From: Enterobacter ludwigii
GTDB taxonomy: Bacteria > Pseudomonadota > Gammaproteobacteria > Enterobacterales > Enterobacteriaceae
DNA: 64,000 nucleotides
Direction of reading: 5' to 3'
Assembly (NCBI GenBank): GCA_023023105.1
Contig: CP083824.1
Location: 2,232,001 to 2,296,000 of the forward strand
A program made the translations under genes and the position numbers. Under the pieces are notes generated by a model, which made no database searches, was not told the origin of the DNA, and saw only the letters and a program-made list of their open reading frames with translations. Shown here in pieces: positions 9,144 through 18,233 of the stretch (position 1 is its first letter; the number at the start of each line of letters is the position of its first letter).

Positions 9144-10498
9144 TGATTCAGGTCCGGGAATATGCTCTGCTTACCTGTGATAACTCTCAACCAGCCAGTA
9201 TGGATTTGGGGATTGTCTCTGAAGCAACATTTTCCTGGCTTGAGCAATTGCAACAAAAGTGGAGTGGTACCTCTCAAATTCTCAGCCGGGAAGGGAGGCG
9301 ATTTTTGCGTTTGGGAAGCTATGTCGGTTATCTGCAATCCCCGACTGGCGAGTCAATTGAAATTCTGCCAAAAACCACTCTTGACGTTCCCGTCGAAATA
9401 GTCCCTCTGCGTCAGCTTTTACGCCGAATGCTTAGTGCCTCTACCGGAATTGCACCTCGTGAGGCGAGCCAGGCGGTATTGCAACGTAGTGACCAGCCTC
9501 TACATGAATGGATAATCAGTGAGTTTTTGCGACATCTTGCTGATTTAGTTCGCAAAGGACTGCGTTTCGATTATCACCTCATTGAGGATGAGCATAGTGC
9601 GTTCATCCGTGGTCAATTGGATGTCACTGCGCAAATGAGAATGCCTCCGGGCAGAGGCACTCATTTTCATGTGCGTTATGCTGAGTTTTCCCCTCAGCGT
9701 ATCGAAAATCGCCTGTTACGGACTGCTTTAGACTGGACTCTCAAAATGACCAGACAAGGGCAGAGCTGGAGGCAGGCAAATTCACTTAGCCACCAACTGG
9801 ATGGCATAGTGCCGATCTCTGGCAGTACAACACTTTCAATGAGGCAGTGGAGTGACGGTAAATATCTCTTTGGCTATCGCGCGATAAAGCCGTGGTGCCA
9901 GCTCATTCTTGAACAGATGAATCCAGATTTTCAATATGGATTGCATCAGGGAATATCTTTGCTGTTCCCTATGGAGAAGTTATATGAGGGCTGGGTAGGA
10001 TACGGTCTGGCTGGAGCGTTGCATCACGATTACCAGCTTATTGAGCAGACTAAGAGCCAGTACTTGTTAGAACATGTTCCTGTTGGCGAAAAGTTATCTC
10101 AACGATGGTTCATGCTTAAACCTGACTTTCTTATCACCGGCGAGCAGACGGTGGTTATGGATGCTAAATGGAAGCTATTAGATAGCAGAGCTGATGATGC
10201 TCTAAGGAAGTATGAAATCAGCCAGTCGGACCTGTATCAGATGTTCGCCTATGGGCAAAAGTATCTTCATGGGAAAGGCAAAATGATGCTGATTTATCCG
10301 CGTCATCAGTACTTTGCTGCGCCATTACCGGTGTTCCATTTTGACGAAGATTTATCTCTATGGTGTGTGCCCTTTGACCTTGAATCTGGTGGATTGGTGA
10401 AAGGCGAATGGCAGGATTCGTTCAGTTGCTTCCCTGAAGATGAGCCTGAAGTCATTTATGATGAGCAACAAAACAGCCACGCATTTCACGAATATTAA
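9140..10498 (+). CDS. McrC-like restriction nuclease subunit
   Basis: A 452-residue McrC-family protein. In McrBC systems McrC supplies the nuclease and activates NTP hydrolysis by McrB. The N-terminal part carries the McrC feature GYLQSPTGESIEILPK, and the C-terminal PD-(D/E)XK nuclease core is visible as LKPDFLI (Asp329) and VVMDAKWK (Asp341, Lys343), followed by the SQSDLYQMFAYGQKY helix. All catalytic residues appear intact. Its start overlaps the mcrB stop as ATGA, which implies translational coupling; ATG 9143 is an alternative. The third gene begins 14 bases downstream. Confidence 0.88.
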   Translation: MMIQVREYALLTCDNSQPASMDLGIVSEATFSWLEQLQQKWSGTSQILSREGRRFLRLGSYVGYLQSPTGESIEILPKTTLDVPVEIVPLRQLLRRMLSASTGIAPREASQAVLQRSDQPLHEWIISEFLRHLADLVRKGLRFDYHLIEDEHSAFIRGQLDVTAQMRMPPGRGTHFHVRYAEFSPQRIENRLLRTALDWTLKMTRQGQSWRQANSLSHQLDGIVPISGSTTLSMRQWSDGKYLFGYRAIKPWCQLILEQMNPDFQYGLHQGISLLFPMEKLYEGWVGYGLAGALHHDYQLIEQTKSQYLLEHVPVGEKLSQRWFMLKPDFLITGEQTVVMDAKWKLLDSRADDALRKYEISQSDLYQMFAYGQKYLHGKGKMMLIYPRHQYFAAPLPVFHFDEDLSLWCVPFDLESGGLVKGEWQDSFSCFPEDEPEVIYDEQQNSHAFHEY

Positions 10499-10512
10499 AG
10501 GGAGACAGAATC

Positions 10513-11130
10513 ATGGCTTATAAAGATTTCTATCATCTAATGTTGGAGTATTTTTCCCACCCCGTCGAGCTGATCACTGGATCAAGGAATGTTCCTTTCA
10601 CTCTCTACACTGAAGAGCAAAAGCTGTTTGTTCGAAATGGAAAAGATAATATTAGCCGTATCGATCCCAAAGAGGTTGCAGCATTTGTTGAGCGGTTTGA
10701 AGAAGCTGAAAGTTTGTTAGCGAAAGACTACCAGGATGTGACTTTCAAAGCCTCCTATCTTCTGGCTGCGATGAAATATATTACTGATCGTAATGCCTCC
10801 GTTGTGCGATTTCACAGTGAAGAACTCGATAACAGCGAAGTGCAATATAAAAACTGGCTGAATGCAAACCCTGAAGGCTATGTTTTAAATTTGCGTAAAA
10901 GAAGTGAAATAAGCGGTGAGATGGATCCTTCAAATTCAACTTTCCTGCATTCTGCCGGTTGCTCTTCAGTAAATAATGAACGTAGTTACACTCACTCTGA
11001 GCCATTCACGGGTAATGAATACTTTAAGATTTGCTCAGCAAATTTTTATGCGCTCGAGCAAGAAGCCATGAGAATAACAAAGCTTAGTATTGTGAAACGG
11101 CATTCTTGTTTAAAGAGTCACATTCGTTAA
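10513..11130 (+). CDS. Uncharacterised third gene of the McrBC-like operon
   Basis: A 205-residue protein I cannot assign to a named family. It starts after a good GGGAGA site, 14 bases after mcrC, so it very likely belongs to the same operon. Its C-terminal half has a recognisable pattern, YKNWLNANPEGYVLNLR, then FLHSAGCSSV, then FTGNEYFKICSANFYALE; I recall similar NPxGYVLN / LHxAxC / KICS patterns in small domains attached to restriction-type proteins (recollection, not a search result). Three cysteines (GCSS, KICS, HSCLK) could bind metal. The gene is markedly A+T-rich. An accessory or regulatory role in restriction is an inference from position. Confidence 0.7.
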   Translation: MAYKDFYHLMLEYFSHPVELITGSRNVPFTLYTEEQKLFVRNGKDNISRIDPKEVAAFVERFEEAESLLAKDYQDVTFKASYLLAAMKYITDRNASVVRFHSEELDNSEVQYKNWLNANPEGYVLNLRKRSEISGEMDPSNSTFLHSAGCSSVNNERSYTHSEPFTGNEYFKICSANFYALEQEAMRITKLSIVKRHSCLKSHIR

Positions 11131-11141
11131 TATGAGGTATT

Positions 11142-11681
11142 ATGACATCTGAAATCATCCCTGTATCGCAACACATCGAACTGCGCGCCGTTGAAGAGCG
11201 CTACGCCGCCGAACTGCACAACCTCGTCGTCAAAAACAGAGCTTTTCTGCAAACCGCCTTTGACTGGGCGCAGCACGTGGGCAGCGAAGAAGATACCCGC
11301 CGTAACGTGCAGAGTAACCAGATGCTGCACCAGCGCGGCTACGCCAAAATGTTTTTGATCTTTAAGGATGATGGGCTGGTCGGCGTGCTGTCGTTTAACA
11401 CGATTGAACCGGCCAACAAAGCCGGGTACATCGGCTACTGGCTGGATGAAGCGCATCAAGGGCAGGGGATCCTCTCTCAGTCATTGCAGGCGTTTACGCG
11501 TTACTACGCTGAACGCGGTGAAATCCGTCGTTTTGTGATTAAGTGTCGGGTCGCGAATCAGCACAGCAACAATGTTGCCCTGCGCAACGGTTTTACGCTG
11601 GAAGGTTGCCTGCGGGAAGCGGAATTCCTCAATGGTCATTTCGACGATGTGAACATCTACGGCAAGATTTATACGCTATAG
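11142..11681 (+). CDS. rimL: Ribosomal protein L7/L12 serine N-acetyltransferase
   Basis: A 179-residue GNAT acetyltransferase matching RimL, which acetylates the N-terminal serine of ribosomal protein L12 to give L7, using acetyl-CoA in the cytoplasm. The segment [22 protein letters not shown] holds the acetyl-CoA-binding loop (Q-G-Q-G-I-L), and the late [12 protein letters not shown] is typical. In E. coli rimL follows ydcH after opgD; here the McrBC-like operon occupies that place and ydcH is not seen. Its 3' end overlaps convergent ydcK by six bases. Confidence 0.93.
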   Translation: MTSEIIPVSQHIELRAVEERYAAELHNLVVKNRAFLQTAFDWAQHVGSEEDTRRNVQSNQMLHQRGYAKMFLIFKDDGLVGVLSFNTIEPANKAGYIGYWLDEAHQGQGILSQSLQAFTRYYAERGEIRRFVIKCRVANQHSNNVALRNGFTLEGCLREAEFLNGHFDDVNIYGKIYTL

Positions 11682-12656
11682 CGCGCCCAGCAGGGGCGTG
11701 CGGGTAATGCGCTGGTTGCCATTAATGACCTTTTCGCCGCGCAGATGAATATTCTCACCGGCAAACGCTTCAATCACCGCATCGTCGGTGATTTCAACCC
11801 GGTGCTCAATCAGCACATCGCCGCTGATCCTCGCCCGTCCCTGAATCACGACTTTATCATCCAGCATGATCGGCCCACCGCGTAGCCATGCCTGTCCCCC
11901 AATCAGAACGTGGTGTTTAATGATGCAGTTTCCTTCTACCACCGCATCCTCCGCGACCTGAGAGCTGTAGCGCACCGTCGGAATGGCATCGTCGTCAAAA
12001 CCGGCAATCACGCGGGCATTGCCATAGATCTTTGCGCAGTCGCACACCCAGACGTTATTGAGATCGTTGCCTTGAAGGATTGCGTTGTCGAATATTTCGG
12101 CGCGGTGCTCAATAAAGGCATCATTCACCATCGCATCGCCGTAGATTTGCGCCTGATGCACAATGCGTGACTGGCTGACCGTCGCGTTATCGTAGATTTG
12201 CAGGATCTGTTCATGGTCCGGCGTCAGGCCTTTGGCGGCAATAACGACGCTGTTGTGAAGCACGCGGGCATTGCCATAAATATGACATTCACCCCGAACA
12301 CAGGAGTGCTGAATGGTGACGTTGTCACTTATTCGTGCTCCATGACTGACTTCGGCCTCGTCCAGCCAGCTATTGTCGCCGATATGCGCTTCGTGGCTGA
12401 TGATGCAAGGCAGGGTAAGCCGCGCGTTGCCGGATACGGTGGCACCGGCGAACACCACGCTGTTTTCGTCGTAGATCCAACAGTCACCGTCTTGTGCGAG
12501 GGCGCGCTCATCGTCAATCCATCCACCTTTCGTACCTATCGTCACGTCGTTAAACTCCGCCGTGGCGATAATCTGCCGTAATGTGGTCGAGTGGGTTGTT
12601 TCGCCATTTTTCCATTGCCAAAGGCGTGTATCGTCGCTCAGGCGATATTTGTTCAT
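11676..12656 (-). CDS. ydcK: Hexapeptide-repeat (left-handed beta-helix) protein YdcK
   Basis: A 326-residue protein equal in length to E. coli YdcK. The whole body is made of imperfect hexapeptide-like turns (for example [28 protein letters not shown]), which predict a left-handed parallel beta-helix like that of hexapeptide acyltransferases. No catalytic activity is established for YdcK. I chose the ATG at 12656 because it matches the family N-terminus [15 protein letters not shown]; the frame extends further upstream without support. It is divergent from tehB, as expected from the E. coli order apart from the missing tehA. Confidence 0.9.
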   Translation of the reverse strand: MNKYRLSDDTRLWQWKNGETTHSTTLRQIIATAEFNDVTIGTKGGWIDDERALAQDGDCWIYDENSVVFAGATVSGNARLTLPCIISHEAHIGDNSWLDEAEVSHGARISDNVTIQHSCVRGECHIYGNARVLHNSVVIAAKGLTPDHEQILQIYDNATVSQSRIVHQAQIYGDAMVNDAFIEHRAEIFDNAILQGNDLNNVWVCDCAKIYGNARVIAGFDDDAIPTVRYSSQVAEDAVVEGNCIIKHHVLIGGQAWLRGGPIMLDDKVVIQGRARISGDVLIEHRVEITDDAVIEAFAGENIHLRGEKVINGNQRITRTPLLGAL

Positions 12657-12741
12657 CTTGATCTCTCTGATAACCGTCTTAACTAAACGTAGCAAATATT
12701 TCGGTTTTCGAACGGTTGGCAACCAGACGGTAAACGCCTTA

Positions 12742-12764
12742 AAATGGCATTCAAAATGCACTTT
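12742..12764. promoter_or_regulatory. NsrR-like operator upstream of tehB
   Basis: Two 11-base half-sites with a 1-base spacer, the geometry of NsrR sites (AANATGCATTT). The right half, AAATGCACTTT, differs from consensus at one position; the left half matches about eight of eleven. NsrR is the nitric-oxide-sensing repressor, and I recall tehAB among E. coli NsrR targets, though not with certainty. The site sits 27 bases before the tehB start. Confidence 0.5.
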
Positions 12765-12791
12765 AAATTTATGCAGGATCAGGAAAAAATA

Positions 12792-13385
12792 ATGACCGTC
12801 GATGAGAATTACTTCACAGAGAAATATGGCTTAACCCGAACGCATTCCGAGGTGCTGTTCAGTGCAGAAAGAGTTAAACCGGGTAAAACGCTGGATCTGG
12901 GCTGTGGAAATGGCCGTAACAGTCTCTACCTTGCTGCTAACGGTCACGAGGTGACGGCCTGGGATAAAAACCCGATGAGCATTGATAATATCGAGCGCAT
13001 CAAGGCGGAAGAAGGGATCGACAACCTCCACACGGCGATAAAAGATCTCAACACCCTGAGTTTCGACGGTGAATACGATTTTATTTTGTCCACCGTCGTG
13101 CTGATGTTCCTGGATGCAAAAACCATCCCCGGTCTTATCGCCAATATGCAGCGCTGCACTACACCAGGCGGCCACAACCTGATTGTCGCCGCCATGGATA
13201 CGACTGATTATCCGTGTACCGTCGGCTTCCCGTTTGCGTTTAGAACGGGCGAACTGAGCAACTACTATGAAGGCTGGGAGTTGCTCAAATACAACGAAGA
13301 CGTTGGTGAACTGCACCGCACCGATGAAAACGGCAATCGCATTAAGCTGCGCTTTGCCACCATGCTGGCGCGTAAACCCACTTAA
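12792..13385 (+). CDS. tehB: SAM-dependent methyltransferase TehB (tellurite resistance)
   Basis: A 197-residue class I methyltransferase identical in length to E. coli TehB, a cytoplasmic enzyme linked to tellurite resistance. SAM motif I is [14 protein letters not shown] (about residues 34-47), with the acidic turn TAWDKNP after it. ATG 12792 is preceded by AGGA and matches the TehB N-terminus; an upstream in-frame ATG lies inside the probable NsrR operator. The membrane partner gene tehA, which precedes tehB in E. coli, is absent: the upstream neighbour is the divergent ydcK. The 3' end overlaps the convergent peptidase gene by four bases. Confidence 0.93.
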   Translation: MTVDENYFTEKYGLTRTHSEVLFSAERVKPGKTLDLGCGNGRNSLYLAANGHEVTAWDKNPMSIDNIERIKAEEGIDNLHTAIKDLNTLSFDGEYDFILSTVVLMFLDAKTIPGLIANMQRCTTPGGHNLIVAAMDTTDYPCTVGFPFAFRTGELSNYYEGWELLKYNEDVGELHRTDENGNRIKLRFATMLARKPT

Positions 13386-14611
13386 CGGGCGGCCAGCAGG
13401 CAGAGTTGCAGGGCTGTCTGGTAAGAGGCCTCGAACGACGACAGCGGCAGAAATTCAAACTTCGAGTGGAAGTTATGCGCGCCGGTGAAGAAGTTTGGCG
13501 TAAGTAGCCCTTTTGCCGAGAGTGCCGCACCGTCTGTGCCGCCGCGCATCGGCGTCGGTTTCGGCGTGATGCCGAGCGATTCCATCGCTTCAAACATCAG
13601 GTCGATGGCGCGCCTGTCTTCACCAATCGCATTGCTGATATTGCTGTAGGTATCTTCAATGCGATAGTCCACGTTGGCCGTTGGATGTTGGGCGGCTATC
13701 AGCGCGGCAACGTCGGCAATCTGCTGCTTGCGGGCGGCAAAGCTGTCCTTGTCAAAATCGCGGATATTCGCTTTGAGGATGGCCTCGTTTTGCCCCGCCT
13801 GAATACCGTTAAACCAGATATAGCCCTCACGACCTTCGGTACACTCGGGCGTTTGCTGGCGGTCAAAATGGTTGATGTAATCGGTCGCCATCAGCAGGGG
13901 GTTCACCAGCACGCCTTTGGCGGACATGGGGTGTGCCGTTACGCCGGTAAAGCGGATTTCCGCGGCTGCCGCATTAAAATTCTCGTAGACAATTTCACCC
14001 AGCTCGCAGCAGTCAATGGTCCAGGCAAAATCAACATCGAAGCGTTTCAGATCGAGCGCCTTCGCGCCGCACAGGCCGATTTCTTCATCCGGGACAAATG
14101 CGACCACAATGTCGCCGTGTTGATGCTCCGCGGTCAGGTTTTCCAGCACGGTCATGACTACGGTAACGGCTGATTTATTGTCTGCGCCCAAAACGCTGGT
14201 TCCGTCACTGAAAATAATCTCCTCATCCGGATAGGCCAGAATTTCCGGATGCTCTTTTACGCGTAACCAAATGTCTTTGTCTTTATTCAGGCAGAGGTCT
14301 TCACCTGTAAATGTTAATATCTGCGGATGAATATCCGGTGATAATCCCACGTCGACGGTATCAATATGGGTAATAAAACCAATACGCGGCGCACCGGCTA
14401 CGTTACCTTTTTTCACCGCGGTCACCGTGGCGAATTCATCAATCACAATGTCGTCTAACCCCAGCTGTGCCAGCTCCTGAGCAAGCTCCCGCGCCATGTT
14501 GTGTTGGCCTGGCGTAGAGGGCAGAGTTTTTACTCTGGCATCGCTCTGGCTGGTGATGGAGAGATAGCGAAAAAAGCGGTGCGTTAATTGTCTGGAAAGT
14601 GGCGAGCCCAT
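13382..14611 (-). CDS. Peptidase T paralogue (M20B tripeptidase)
   Basis: A 409-residue M20B metallopeptidase closely similar to PepT, which removes the N-terminal residue from tripeptides using two zinc ions. The zinc and catalytic residues are in place: His82 and Asp84 in THIDTVD, Asp144 in GADNKS, Glu176/Glu177 in PDEEIG, Asp200 in TIDCCELG, and the late histidine in [10 protein letters not shown]. Because E. coli PepT is encoded elsewhere in a different context, this may be a second copy, so I give no symbol. It is divergent from a dipeptide-binding protein gene, which suggests a peptide-use module. Confidence 0.88.
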   Translation of the reverse strand: MGSPLSRQLTHRFFRYLSITSQSDARVKTLPSTPGQHNMARELAQELAQLGLDDIVIDEFATVTAVKKGNVAGAPRIGFITHIDTVDVGLSPDIHPQILTFTGEDLCLNKDKDIWLRVKEHPEILAYPDEEIIFSDGTSVLGADNKSAVTVVMTVLENLTAEHQHGDIVVAFVPDEEIGLCGAKALDLKRFDVDFAWTIDCCELGEIVYENFNAAAAEIRFTGVTAHPMSAKGVLVNPLLMATDYINHFDRQQTPECTEGREGYIWFNGIQAGQNEAILKANIRDFDKDSFAARKQQIADVAALIAAQHPTANVDYRIEDTYSNISNAIGEDRRAIDLMFEAMESLGITPKPTPMRGGTDGAALSAKGLLTPNFFTGAHNFHSKFEFLPLSSFEASYQTALQLCLLAAR

Positions 14612-14719
14612 AGTGATTTATTCCTTATTTATTTTTCAGGTGTTTGCCACTTCACTTTAATGTTATTTATGAAATGGCAAAAGAATTAATTAGCCGTCGA
14701 ATTAAAAAGACAGGAATAA

Positions 14720-16318
14720 ATGATGAAAAGCAAACTCACAATCTTAACGCTTGCTCTTGCGGCGCTCACCGTCAGTTCCACTGTCGCTGCGAAAACGCTC
14801 GTGTATTGTTCCGAAGGATCGCCGGAAAACTTTAATCCTCAGTTATACACGTCGGGCACCAGCGTGGATGCCAGTGCTGTACCTGTTTATAACCGGCTGG
14901 TCGATTTCAAACCTGGCACCACGGAGCTGGTACCCAGTCTGGCAGAGAGCTGGGAGGTGAGCGACGACGGTAAAGTCTATACCTTCCATCTGCGCAAGGG
15001 GGTGAAATTCCAGAGCAATAAATTGTTCACACCGACCCGGGACTTTAACGCCGATGACGTCATCTTCTCGTTTATGCGGCAGAAAGATGTGAATCATCCT
15101 TACCATAACGTCTCTAACGGCAGCTATTCCAATTTCGAAAGTCTGGAGTTTGGCAGTCTGATAACCGCCATTGATAAAGTCGATGATCACACCGTGCGCT
15201 TTACGCTGGCACACCCGGAGGCGCCGTTTGTCGCGGATCTGGCATGGTATTTTGCCTCGATCCTCTCTGCGGAGTATGCCGACGCGATGCTGAAAGCGGG
15301 GACACCAGAGAAGGTGGATATGGAGCCGATTGGCACCGGGCCGTTTAAGCTCACACAGTATCAGAAGGACTCCCGCATCCTTTTCACCGCGTTTGCAGAC
15401 TACTGGCAGGGTAAATCGAAACTCGATCGGCTGGTGTTTACCATCACGCCGGATGCTTCAGTACGTTTTGCCAAAATCGAAAAGAACGAATGTCAGGTGA
15501 TGCCGTTCCCGAACCCAGCCGATCTGCCGCGTATGAAGGCGAACAAAGACATCAACCTGATGAGCAAGGCAGGGCTGAACACTGGTTTTCTGGCGTTTAA
15601 CACCCAAAAGCCACCGCTGGATAACGTGAAGGTTCGCCAGGCGCTGGCCATCGCCATCAACAAATCAGCCATTATTGACGCGGTGTTCCATGGCACGGGG
15701 ACCGCCGCGAAGAACCTGCTGCCGCCAGGGGTATGGAGCGCCGACAGTGAACTTAAGGATTACGATTACGATCCGGAAAAGGCAAAAGCGCTGCTGAAGG
15801 AAGCAGGTTTTGCAAACGGGGTGAACATTGATTTGTGGGCAATGCCGGTGCAGCGTCCGTACAACCCGAATGCGAAACGTATGGCCGAAATGATTCAGGC
15901 CGACTGGGCGAAAGTGGGCGTACAAACTCACATTGTCACCTATGAATGGGGTGAATACCTCAAGCGCGTGAAGGGCGGGGAGCATCAGGCTGCGCTGATG
16001 GGTTGGACGACCGCAACGGGCGATCCGGACAACTTCTTTGGTCCGCTATTTACCTGCACCTCTGCAAATGGCGGTTCGAACTCGGCGAAGTGGTGCTATA
16101 AGCCGTTTGATAAAATTATTGCGGAGGCAAAATCAATAACCGACCACGATAAACGTGTGGCGCTGTATAAAGAGGCTCAGCAGATGATGCATGACCAGAT
16201 GCCAGCGGTGATGATTGCGCATTCAACCATTTTCGAACCGGTGCGCAAAGAGGTGACGGGTTATGAAATTGACCCGTTTGGTAAACATCTGTTCTGGCAA
16301 CTGGATATACATCAGTAA
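14720..16318 (+). CDS. Peptide ABC transporter periplasmic binding protein (DppA-like)
   Basis: A 532-residue extracellular solute-binding protein of family 5, similar to DppA, which binds dipeptides and haem in the periplasm and presents them to the Dpp permease. A signal peptide ends near VAAKTLVYC; the mature start KTLVYCSEGSPENFNPQLY and the disulfide-type segment LFTCTSANGGSNSAKWCYK are DppA features. AGGA precedes the start; Met1 or Met2 may be used. No permease or ATPase gene is nearby. It is divergent from the PepT-like gene and ends in a strong terminator. I leave out the symbol because the true dppA normally lies in dppABCDF. Confidence 0.88.
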   Translation: MMKSKLTILTLALAALTVSSTVAAKTLVYCSEGSPENFNPQLYTSGTSVDASAVPVYNRLVDFKPGTTELVPSLAESWEVSDDGKVYTFHLRKGVKFQSNKLFTPTRDFNADDVIFSFMRQKDVNHPYHNVSNGSYSNFESLEFGSLITAIDKVDDHTVRFTLAHPEAPFVADLAWYFASILSAEYADAMLKAGTPEKVDMEPIGTGPFKLTQYQKDSRILFTAFADYWQGKSKLDRLVFTITPDASVRFAKIEKNECQVMPFPNPADLPRMKANKDINLMSKAGLNTGFLAFNTQKPPLDNVKVRQALAIAINKSAIIDAVFHGTGTAAKNLLPPGVWSADSELKDYDYDPEKAKALLKEAGFANGVNIDLWAMPVQRPYNPNAKRMAEMIQADWAKVGVQTHIVTYEWGEYLKRVKGGEHQAALMGWTTATGDPDNFFGPLFTCTSANGGSNSAKWCYKPFDKIIAEAKSITDHDKRVALYKEAQQMMHDQMPAVMIAHSTIFEPVRKEVTGYEIDPFGKHLFWQLDIHQ

Positions 16319-16324
16319 TTTTTC

Positions 16325-16356
16325 ACTGCCCGGCACGCATCCGGGCAGTCTTTTTG
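16325..16356 (+). terminator. Rho-independent terminator
   Basis: A perfect 9-bp stem (ACTGCCCGG / CCGGGCAGT) with a 7-base loop is followed by CTTTTTG, directly after the DppA-like gene. Confidence 0.88.
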
Positions 16357-16453
16357 CAATTTGTGCTCCCGACATCATTTTTTGTCACAACAAACCCTCC
16401 AGTCCTTTGCTATAACTTCAAATGCATACTTGCAGATAACATGGAAAACCATC

Positions 16454-17128
16454 ATGCGTACTCAAACTTTTTTAAAAGTTGCAGTGCTTACTGGTCTGTT
16501 GGCTTTGGCGGGCTGTTCATCAAAAGTGGCCGCTCCCGAACAATACTCAGGCTTTTTAAAAGACTATTCTGGTTTAAAGGAAACAACTTCTGCAACGGGT
16601 AAACCGACCTTACGTTGGGTTGATCCGTCATATAACGAAGCTAATTATGACAATATTGTCTGGAACCCGATTACTTATTATCCGGCTCCAAAACCAACCA
16701 CGCAGATTGGTCAAAAAACACTGGATGAGCTGCTGAGTTATACCAACAACAAAATGAAAACCTCGATTGGTCAGCGTAAACCGATCGTTACCACACCAGG
16801 GCCGCGTAGCCTGATCTTCCGTGGTGCGATTACCGGTGTAACCTCTAAGCAAGAAGGTTTGCAGTTCTATGAAGTGGTGCCAGTGGCACTGGTTGTTGCA
16901 GGTACGCAAATGGCGACCGGTCACCGCACAATGGATACCCACCTTTACTTTGAAGGTGAGTTGATTGATGCAAAAACCGGTAAACCTGTTATTAAAGTGG
17001 TTCGTAAAGGCGAAGGTAAAGAGCTGACGAACAAAAATACCCCAATGGGCTTTGCAACCCTGAAACAGGTTGTTGATGACATGGCGACCGATGCCACCAT
17101 GTTTGACGTGAAAAAGACCATGAAATAA
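16454..17128 (+). CDS. ydcL: DUF3313 lipoprotein YdcL
   Basis: A 224-residue lipoprotein orthologous to E. coli YdcL. The N-terminus MRTQTFLKVAVLTGLLALAGC ends in a lipobox (LAGC, lipidated Cys21), followed by SSKV, which does not carry the Asp+2 inner-membrane retention signal, so outer-membrane anchoring is expected. The rest is the DUF3313 domain of unknown function. ATG 16454 was chosen because the signal begins there; the frame is open upstream. It belongs to the conserved backbone and shares a bidirectional hairpin with the next, convergent gene. Confidence 0.92.
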   Translation: MRTQTFLKVAVLTGLLALAGCSSKVAAPEQYSGFLKDYSGLKETTSATGKPTLRWVDPSYNEANYDNIVWNPITYYPAPKPTTQIGQKTLDELLSYTNNKMKTSIGQRKPIVTTPGPRSLIFRGAITGVTSKQEGLQFYEVVPVALVVAGTQMATGHRTMDTHLYFEGELIDAKTGKPVIKVVRKGEGKELTNKNTPMGFATLKQVVDDMATDATMFDVKKTMK

Positions 17129-17134
17129 CCAGGA

Positions 17135-17157
17135 AAGGCCTGCATTGCGCAGGCCTT
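17135..17157. terminator. Bidirectional hairpin terminator
   Basis: A perfect 9-bp stem, AAGGCCTGC / GCAGGCCTT with a 5-base loop, lies between the convergent ydcL and DMT-transporter genes. The sides read ATTTATTT on the plus strand and TTTCCTGG on the minus strand, so it may serve both. Confidence 0.75.
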
Positions 17158-17163
17158 ATTTAT

Positions 17164-18060
17164 TTACGCTGTTCGTAAGCGCCTGATCCAGGTTTCGGGT
17201 TTAGTAAACATCACCATATTCCCTCCCAGAATCAGCAACAATCCGACGATACCGTTAATATGCCACACGTAACCTTCATAAACCGTTGAGATGGAGAGGG
17301 CGACCAGCGGGAAGAGCAGCGTACTGTAGGCCGCTTTGCCTGGGCCGATACGCCCTACCAACGTAAAGTAAGCACCGAAAGCAATCACCGAACCAAACAA
17401 AGCCAGATAGAGCAGCGCGCCAATGTAGCTCACCGTCCATTCCGGGGTGAAACTGTCGCCTCTGAAAAGGGCAATGCAGCCCATCACCAGTGTGCCATAC
17501 AGCATCGCCCAGGCGTTGGTAGTCATGGTTTCAAGGCCTTTGCGCTGATGGCGCATGCTGATCATATTGCCCAGCGAGAAACCGTAGGTACCGAGTGCGG
17601 AGAGACCAATACCCATCAGGAGTGACGCGCTCCAGCCACTGGCCAGAAGATCGTCCCAGAAGAGGGTGATAATGCCAATCAACCCCAGAGCCGCAGCGGT
17701 CCAGAACCGCGCTGGTGGGCGTTGGCCGAAGAAAATAAAGCTGTTGATGGCGTTATAGAGCACCGCCATTGAGAAAATCACCGATTCCAGCCCGGTGTTG
17801 ATGTGCGAGGCCGCGGTATAAAAACACCAGAAGTTAAAGCAAAAAACGCAGCATCCCTGAAGTATGCAAAACAGATGATCCCGCAGCGCCAGTTTGCGTA
17901 GTCTACGCAGGGCGAGTAACACCACCATCATCGTGAGGCTGGCAACCGCGAAGCGCCAGAAAATGGATACGGGGGCCGCCACGGAACCCTGCTGCAGGAA
18001 AATCGCGATCCAGGTGGTTCCCCAGATAATTACCACCAGTCCGTATAATAATGCGTTCAT
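17164..18060 (-). CDS. EamA/DMT-superfamily membrane transporter
   Basis: A 298-residue inner-membrane protein with about ten hydrophobic helices arranged as two EamA repeats; the opening LYGLVVIIWGTTWIAI is the usual first helix of the drug/metabolite transporter superfamily. Substrate is unknown, most likely export of a metabolite. It is divergent from an AraC-type regulator gene across about 170 bases, which suggests that the regulator controls it. It is not part of the K-12 backbone at this point. Confidence 0.85.
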   Translation of the reverse strand: MNALLYGLVVIIWGTTWIAIFLQQGSVAAPVSIFWRFAVASLTMMVVLLALRRLRKLALRDHLFCILQGCCVFCFNFWCFYTAASHINTGLESVIFSMAVLYNAINSFIFFGQRPPARFWTAAALGLIGIITLFWDDLLASGWSASLLMGIGLSALGTYGFSLGNMISMRHQRKGLETMTTNAWAMLYGTLVMGCIALFRGDSFTPEWTVSYIGALLYLALFGSVIAFGAYFTLVGRIGPGKAAYSTLLFPLVALSISTVYEGYVWHINGIVGLLLILGGNMVMFTKPETWIRRLRTA

Positions 18061-18233
18061 ACTTTTCTCTTCTCAAACCACGGAAGTGGGCAGTATGGCG
18101 CGCTGAGCCGCAAGGGGCTTGCACTGCCTTGCGGTAGACTTGCAAATTCTTGCGCTTTTTTCTTTTATGGGGACTGGCAACCGGCGGCAACAATTCTTAG
18201 ACTAATATTCTGATCAATAACACGCTAACGGTT

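Noticed and set aside
7046..11141. Prophage or transposon ends around the McrBC-like operon
   Set aside because: No direct repeats, integrase or transposase were seen on either side.
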